In this document: positions 59,216 to 64,000 of the stretch, piece after piece | How positions within the stretch are numbered: position 1 is the stretch's first letter | Layout: each line of letters begins with the position of its first letter | Assembly: GCA_003242885.1 (NCBI GenBank) | Contig: QKMZ01000006.1 | Coordinates: 868,001-932,000, forward strand | Direction: 5' to 3' | Source of the DNA: Candidatus Melainabacteria bacterium | GTDB lineage: Bacteria; Cyanobacteriota; Vampirovibrionia; Obscuribacterales; Obscuribacteraceae | DNA length: 64,000 nucleotides | Position numbers and translations under genes: made by a program | Notes under the pieces: generated by a model | Told to the model about the DNA's origin: nothing | Databases searched by the model: none | What the model saw: only the letters and a program-made list of their open reading frames with translations

Positions 59216-60634
59216 ATGACTGAAAGCGAAGCCAATTTCCCCTATTTGCCGCATACCGAAGAAGAGCGCAAAGAGATGCTCAAGACAATCGGTGTTGCGT
59301 CCTTCGAAGAGCTCGTCAAGCACATTCCCGAAAAGCTGAGAGCCAAGGCACTCAACTTGCGCAGTGGGATGAGCGAGCAAGAATTGGCGAAAGAAGTTCA
59401 GGCGATATCCAATCGCAATATGCCTGCCTCACGCCAAGCCAGTTTCCTTGGTGGCGGCTCTTATAGAAGATATGTTCCGGCAATTGTCGGCAATATTCTT
59501 TCGCGTGGTGAGTTCTCTACAGCCTATACACCCTATCAACCTGAAGTCAGCCAGGGCACCCTACAAGCCATTTACGAGTTTCAAACTGCCATTTGTCTTT
59601 TGACCGGAATGGAAGTTGCGAATGCTTCCATGTACGACGGACCGACAGCACTTGCTGAAGCATGCCTGATGTCTAGCCGTTTGAGCACGAAAGAGAAAAT
59701 CGTCGTTGCCTCGTCGGTCAATCCGGAATACAGAGAAGTTGTCCGCACCTACTGCGATTCCTGTGGACTGGAGTATCAAGAAGCGGCGCTTTCGGGCGGT
59801 GAAGCTGATTTGTCTAAATTGCCTATTGATGACAAGACCAGCTGCTTTGTCGTTCAATATCCAAATTACTTCGGTGTTCTTGAGGATCTCGAAGCTCTTT
59901 CACAAAAAGTGCATGCTGTGGGAGCTCACTTGATCGTTGTGTCCGAGCCTATCTCGCTTGGTTTGCTTACTGCTCCTGGTGACTTCGGCGCCGACATCGT
60001 TGTTGGTGATGCTCAGCCTTGCGGTAACTCGCTCTCCTTCGGCGGACCTTCGGCAGGATATATGGCTACCAAAAAGGAATTCATCCGCCAATTGCCGGGA
60101 CGTCTTTGCGGCGTCACTGTCGACAATCGTGGACAGAGAGCCTTTACCCTCACGTTGCAGACACGCGAACAACACATTCGCCGCGCCAAAGCAACGTCGA
60201 ATATTTGCACCAACCAGGCTTTGAACGCCCTGGCGATGCTGGTTTATATCGTCAGCGTCGGACCGGTCGGATTGAAGGAACTCGCAAATATCAGCTTGCA
60301 GCGCGCTCATAGTCTCAAAGAGAGACTAACTGCAATCAGCGGTATAGAAGCTCCTTTCTCGCAACCGTTCTTCAATGAATTTGTGATCAAGACCAGCCAG
60401 CCTGCAGCTCAGGTTCTTGATGAATTGAAAGCGGAAGGAATTTTGGGCGGTATTGATCTTTCGTTCTTTTATCCGGAACTGAAGAATCACTTGCTCGTCT
60501 CAGTCACTGAAATGAACTCCCCCGAAGATCTCGATCAATATGTTTCGGTCATGGAGCGCATCGTAAAAGGTGGCTTGAAAACCCGCGATAAGGAAGCTGT
60601 GGGCAGCGCTGCGGCAAAATCCGGTGGTAGATAA
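59216..60634 (+). CDS. gcvPA: Glycine dehydrogenase (decarboxylating) subunit 1, P-protein alpha
   Basis: 472 residues, typical for the split P-protein. It is the alpha half of the PLP-dependent glycine decarboxylase of the glycine cleavage system. Family motifs: FPYLPHTEEERKEML at the start, SFLGGGSYRRYVPAIVGNILSRGEFSTAYTPYQPEVSQGTLQAI near residue 80-120, YDGPTALAEA, and the C-terminal ICTNQALNALAMLVYI. The PLP Lys lies in the beta subunit (gcvPB), which is not in this window; gcvT and gcvH are also not visible, so those parts lie elsewhere. Confidence 0.96.
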   Translation: MTESEANFPYLPHTEEERKEMLKTIGVASFEELVKHIPEKLRAKALNLRSGMSEQELAKEVQAISNRNMPASRQASFLGGGSYRRYVPAIVGNILSRGEFSTAYTPYQPEVSQGTLQAIYEFQTAICLLTGMEVANASMYDGPTALAEACLMSSRLSTKEKIVVASSVNPEYREVVRTYCDSCGLEYQEAALSGGEADLSKLPIDDKTSCFVVQYPNYFGVLEDLEALSQKVHAVGAHLIVVSEPISLGLLTAPGDFGADIVVGDAQPCGNSLSFGGPSAGYMATKKEFIRQLPGRLCGVTVDNRGQRAFTLTLQTREQHIRRAKATSNICTNQALNALAMLVYIVSVGPVGLKELANISLQRAHSLKERLTAISGIEAPFSQPFFNEFVIKTSQPAAQVLDELKAEGILGGIDLSFFYPELKNHLLVSVTEMNSPEDLDQYVSVMERIVKGGLKTRDKEAVGSAAAKSGGR

Positions 60635-60657
60635 AAGCCAGTCTTTACTGAAGCCTG

Positions 60658-60663
60658 TATAAT
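60658..60663 (+). promoter_or_regulatory. Perfect -10 element before lepB
   Basis: TATAAT, 45 bp before the lepB ATG, with no clear -35 at the usual distance. Confidence 0.4.
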
Positions 60664-60707
60664 CGACACTGTCTAATTATTTCGAGATCGAGGCAAGAAC
60701 CGACTCC

Positions 60708-61598
60708 ATGGAGCCACCTGAAACAGTCACTTCAAAGCGCGCTGAAACGCTTTATGATTCGAGCGAAGGTCAGCAAGAAGGGCTTAATGCCGTGGAGCCG
60801 GCGGTAACCTCGTCAAACGGAAATTCTCCTTCAGCACCTCCATCACCTTCACCAACCTCGGGCTCGCAAGACGTGTCGAATTCAGCCAGCAATAGTGAAT
60901 CGTCAGGATCGCCGGTCATCTCGGTTGTGAAAGAGATTGTCGAGCTTGTTGTTGTTACGCTGATTCTTCTCATCGTCATTAGATTCGCGCTTGCAGAAGC
61001 TCGTTATATTCCGTCGAGTTCGATGGAGCCGACACTGCAGATTAACGACAGACTGCTTGTAGAGAAGGTTTCGCATCATATTGGCAAACCTATCGAGCGC
61101 GGCGATATTCTCGTTTTCTATCCACCGCCGATTGAAATGGGTGGACAGGACCTGAAAAACGATCCGTTGACCGTTCTTGGCCGTTTGACCGGATTGCCGT
61201 TCTTGCCGTACGAACCAGCTTTCATCAAGCGTGTAGTTGGCCTTCCTGGCGATCATATTCGTATTCAGAAAGGCGAAGGCGTCTACATCAATGGGCAATT
61301 GCTCGATGAAAACAGCTATGCCAAGGAAGCTCCTAACTATGACAGAAACGTCCTTGGCGATATCGGTGGACCGTCTTCGACAGGCAAAATGATTAGACCT
61401 TTCGGTGATGAAGCCAGAGCCAATGACCCGATCATTGTGCCGGCCGGTCATCTCTTTATGATGGGCGATAATCGCAATAATTCCGAAGACAGCCATGTCT
61501 GGGGTTTCTTGCCCCAGGACAGAGTTATCGGCAGAGCCTGTTTGCTTTTCTGGCGTTGGATTTCCCCACCCAGATTTCCTCATATCCCCGAAGAATAA
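60708..61598 (+). CDS. lepB: Signal peptidase I with Ser-rich N-terminal extension
   Basis: 296 residues. A disordered Ser/Pro-rich head (1-70) precedes a single TM helix (IVELVVVTLILLIVIRFAL). The S26 peptidase domain follows: nucleophile Ser105 in PSSSMEPT, general base Lys174 in FIKRVVGLPGD, and GDNRNNSEDSHVWGFL near the end. It removes Sec signal peptides at the outer face of the inner membrane. The head region is longer than in typical SPase I and is predicted to stay in the cytoplasm. Confidence 0.95.
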   Translation: MEPPETVTSKRAETLYDSSEGQQEGLNAVEPAVTSSNGNSPSAPPSPSPTSGSQDVSNSASNSESSGSPVISVVKEIVELVVVTLILLIVIRFALAEARYIPSSSMEPTLQINDRLLVEKVSHHIGKPIERGDILVFYPPPIEMGGQDLKNDPLTVLGRLTGLPFLPYEPAFIKRVVGLPGDHIRIQKGEGVYINGQLLDENSYAKEAPNYDRNVLGDIGGPSSTGKMIRPFGDEARANDPIIVPAGHLFMMGDNRNNSEDSHVWGFLPQDRVIGRACLLFWRWISPPRFPHIPEE

Positions 61599-61832
61599 GC
61601 AAAGCCTCTGCTGAGCTTTCTGAGCGCGCTTTTTGTCACCTATTTTGACGAAGGCTGATCGCCCTATAAATGCTCAATATTTAGCCAATATCTGTCTTTT
61701 AAATATGCAAGTGGGTATATTGGTCTAGGCTCTAGCCCCCAAATCTTCCCAAAAGCGCCACGGCGAACAAATTCCGGCGGTTCTGCGGAGCATTCAAAAG
61801 TAACGGCAACTAAGGCTGAGGTAGCGTGACAA

Positions 61833-63353
61833 ATGGCGAAGGACCCAAAAGGGAAAGCATCAAAACCGGCAAAAACGCAGTCTGCCGATAAATCGAAGAA
61901 AAGCGCTAAAGCCCCTCTGGTGCATGAGCATGTCGCCGGTGATTGTGCGTTGGCTACAGGTGTGCCAGGCCATGATGACGCAGAGTCGCGCGCTGATGCC
62001 CTCAATAAATTTGAAGCCGAACTCAATAAGCGCGAAGTCGACTTGATCGAGCGTGAAATCAAGTCGCTCAGGCAGCAGGAAGAATTAGATCGTTTGCGTC
62101 CGCTTTCGGGTCTTTATCGAGTCGTTCGAGCCATGGCCAGTGAACGCCGCCTGGACTCCCTGCTTGATGTAATTACTCGCGAAACGCAAGTGATGCTCAA
62201 ATGTGATCGCTGTTCTGTTTTTGTTTTAGATGCTCAAGCTGCAGAGCTGTGGACACAGGTCGCACAGGGCTTGGTTGGACACCGCATGATTCGTATTCCG
62301 GTAGGCGGCAACAGTATCGTTGCTGAATGCGCTCGCACCGGTCGAATGATCAACATTCCCGATGCATACCAAGATCCTCGCTTCGATCCTGCGGTCGATC
62401 GCAACACTGGATATCAGACATCCAGCGTACTTTGCGTTCCGATGCTGGCTCGCGGCGGCGAAGTAATCGGCGTCTTCCAGGTGCTCAACAAATTCGATGG
62501 GCCTTTCACTAATGAAGATGAAGACTGGCTTGAAGGCTTGACCGCCGTGGCGGCCGGGTTGATTGAACAAGCACAGGCATACGGCGAAATTGAAAGGTTT
62601 GTCGACAAGACACTGGAAACGCTTGCGCAGACAATCGACCAGCGCGACCCACTGACTGCAGGTCACTCTATTCGAGTTACCAATTACAGCTTGCTTGTCG
62701 GCCAGGCAATGAATGTGCCCGATGACGATATCGATGTGCTTCGCTACTCGGCGATGATGCACGACTACGGCAAAATCGGCGTGCCTGAAAAGATCCTCTG
62801 GAAAGACGGCAGACTTACTCCTGATGAGTACGCTACCGTACAAAAGCACGCCAGCATCACATATGACTTGCTTTCCAATTTGCCTTTTACACGTCGCTTG
62901 CAAGATGTACCTTTTGTCGCCTCATGCCACCACGAAAAGGTAGATGGTTCGGGCTACTACAGAGGTCTAAAAGGCGACGACATTCCTTTCCTTTCGAGAA
63001 TCATTGCTGTGGCCGATGTGTTCGATGCTTTGACTTCAAAGCGTCACTATCGCAATCGCATGCCGATTGAGAAAGTTTCGGAAATCATGTACAACGGCAG
63101 AGACAACCACTTTGACTCGACTTGTGTTGATGCATTTTTCCAATTGCCTTCCGCTCGCGTAATTGCTGTTCTCGAATCGGAAAGAGAGCGGGCCGCAAAC
63201 TTCGATGCTGAGCTGTTTAAAAATCTGAGTTGGCAGCGGCTCGTTGAGCTCGTTTCTGGTGGTCATCCAAAACGCGGCGAAGAGGGTATCGCAGAAGTTT
63301 TCGATCGTATCTACAATGCCGGATTACCTGCGGACTATCAATCGCTGGACTAG
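61833..63353 (+). CDS. GAF-domain HD-GYP phosphodiesterase-like protein (GYY variant)
   Basis: 506 residues, GAGG upstream of ATG. Layout: basic N-terminal tail, a short coiled coil (about 50-85, EAELNKREVDLIEREIKSLR), GAF about 100-255 (CDRCSVFVLD, SIVAECARTGRMINIPDAY, VLCVPM) and an HD-GYP domain about 265-460. HD-GYP enzymes degrade cyclic-di-GMP. Metal motifs are present: HSIRVT, MHDYGKIGVP, the downstream HHEKVDGSGY. The last motif reads GYY rather than GYP, a change in the family's namesake triplet. It is monocistronic. Confidence 0.92.
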   Translation: MAKDPKGKASKPAKTQSADKSKKSAKAPLVHEHVAGDCALATGVPGHDDAESRADALNKFEAELNKREVDLIEREIKSLRQQEELDRLRPLSGLYRVVRAMASERRLDSLLDVITRETQVMLKCDRCSVFVLDAQAAELWTQVAQGLVGHRMIRIPVGGNSIVAECARTGRMINIPDAYQDPRFDPAVDRNTGYQTSSVLCVPMLARGGEVIGVFQVLNKFDGPFTNEDEDWLEGLTAVAAGLIEQAQAYGEIERFVDKTLETLAQTIDQRDPLTAGHSIRVTNYSLLVGQAMNVPDDDIDVLRYSAMMHDYGKIGVPEKILWKDGRLTPDEYATVQKHASITYDLLSNLPFTRRLQDVPFVASCHHEKVDGSGYYRGLKGDDIPFLSRIIAVADVFDALTSKRHYRNRMPIEKVSEIMYNGRDNHFDSTCVDAFFQLPSARVIAVLESERERAANFDAELFKNLSWQRLVELVSGGHPKRGEEGIAEVFDRIYNAGLPADYQSLD

Positions 63354-63397
63354 GCTGGGTCCGTAGAACCCGAGACTATTTGTCTGTCGTTTTTCTA

Positions 63398-64000
63398 TCA
63401 GTAAACAACAACCTTGCCACGTCCTAAGTCCGGCCAGGAAAGTTGCCGCACTGATAACTCTGCATTTTCCAACTTCATTGCTTTGCCTTGCGGCATGGGA
63501 ATCAGCTCGATTGTCAGATGATCTCCGCGCCCGCTGACCACATCGACTGGATAGTTCGACTTTATGTTGATGGATGTGGGCTCCTTGCCGTTGAGCATAA
63601 CCATTTGTGTAGCTGTTGGGAAGCACACAGATTGTGGCTTTGGCTGACCTTTACTATCAAAATATAGGTCGTGCTCACCCGGATTCGGTTTGCCGTTGGT
63701 ACCGTTTAGGCTGATGCGAACCACTGCCTGAGAGCGTTCTGCTTCCAGCTCGCTAAGCTTGCCTGTGAGTTCAACCACAGCATGTGTTGTTTGAGGCTGA
63801 AGTTGCAATGGAACGTCTGCAAGGCAAGCGCTATTGAATTTCAAATATTCATCTGTATTCACACTGCTTTTCTCGCTTGCATGACTCTCTTTACCCTGTT
63901 CGCTCATAGCTTTGAAATTAAGCGTATTCAGAGGTATTGAAGTTTCTTGCGATTTGAACTCAGTGCGATTTCCATCCGCTGAAAATCCCACTGCCAAAAG
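63398..64000 (-). CDS. Hypothetical protein, 5' end outside window
   Basis: About 200 residues are visible. The frame remains open at the window edge (a TTG at 63997 is the first in-window start), so the gene is probably truncated by the window. The visible part is hydrophilic and beta-rich, with DEYLKFNSACLADVPLQLQP and LELEAERSQAVVRISLNG-like strands. No family recognised. It is convergent with the HD-GYP gene, 44 bp away. Confidence 0.6.
   Translation of the reverse strand, partial: LLAVGFSADGNRTEFKSQETSIPLNTLNFKAMSEQGKESHASEKSSVNTDEYLKFNSACLADVPLQLQPQTTHAVVELTGKLSELEAERSQAVVRISLNGTNGKPNPGEHDLYFDSKGQPKPQSVCFPTATQMVMLNGKEPTSINIKSNYPVDVVSGRGDHLTIELIPMPQGKAMKLENAELSVRQLSWPDLGRGKVVVY

Overview
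The window is a 64 kb chromosomal piece of intermediate base composition from a non-photosynthetic, aerobically respiring, Gram-negative-type bacterium. Several proteins look cyanobacterial: a DUF4330-like protein next to an IctB-like O-antigen-ligase family protein (22211-24171), and a HAS-barrel-like protein (10808-11437). There are no photosynthesis genes, but there is a cbb3-type oxidase plus bc-complex locus. Together this suggests a Melainabacteria/Vampirovibrionia relative of the Obscuribacterales type. That is an inference from remembered protein families, not a database result.

Layout. 1-1.3 kb: 3' part of fusA and its terminator. 1.4-7.5 kb: a small DUF6941-like gene, then a four-gene minus-strand unit (CHASE2/cyclase-homology sensor, Spy-like periplasmic protein, DUF1800, DUF1501). 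7.8-8.1 kb: tRNA-Val(GAC) and tRNA-Cys(GCA) with their promoters. 8.2-13.5 kb: Dpp/Opp-type permease pair, a lipoprotein, a HAS-barrel-like protein, a transposase-derived DNA-binding protein and a PotB-like permease. 13.6-17.4 kb: an LSm-like small protein, fmt, rsmB and a slipin. 17.5-24.2 kb: a TauE/SafE permease, an HldE-type kinase with an N-terminal extension, and the DUF4330/IctB pair. 24.6-28.6 kb: a TadG-like surface protein and two secreted proteins. 28.9-35.4 kb: a cyclase-family hydrolase, DUF2203, and a 1436-residue protein with an annexin-like repeat. 35.3-47.3 kb: GT87, a membrane-fused spermidine-synthase-like protein, a Ser/Thr kinase with leucine-rich repeats, an EF-hand protein, a debranching-enzyme-like protein, and a divergent histidine kinase/response regulator pair. 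47.3-57.7 kb: the respiratory locus. 58.2-64 kb: pth, gcvPA, lepB, a GAF/HD-GYP protein and a truncated hypothetical gene.

The respiratory locus is the most interesting part. On the minus strand, in transcription order, it runs: CcoN; a CcoO fused to a second cytochrome c domain; a CcoS-like protein; a small membrane protein; a diheme lipoprotein cytochrome c; a Rieske protein; a 596-residue cytochrome b; two small membrane proteins; a second cytochrome b fused to a two-cluster ferredoxin domain; an MvhD-type iron-sulfur protein; a 41-residue membrane peptide; and a TPR protein. The 596-residue cytochrome b has lost both heme bH ligands (His to Arg101 and His to Tyr219), while the ferredoxin-fused paralogue keeps all four heme ligands. 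This suggests an asymmetric complex III wired to the oxidase on the outside and to an iron-sulfur exit on the inside.

A second unexplained element is a dispersed intergenic hairpin family (four copies at about 1.2, 7.7, 11.5 and 24.2 kb). Its arms change together between copies, and it is distinct from ordinary terminators.
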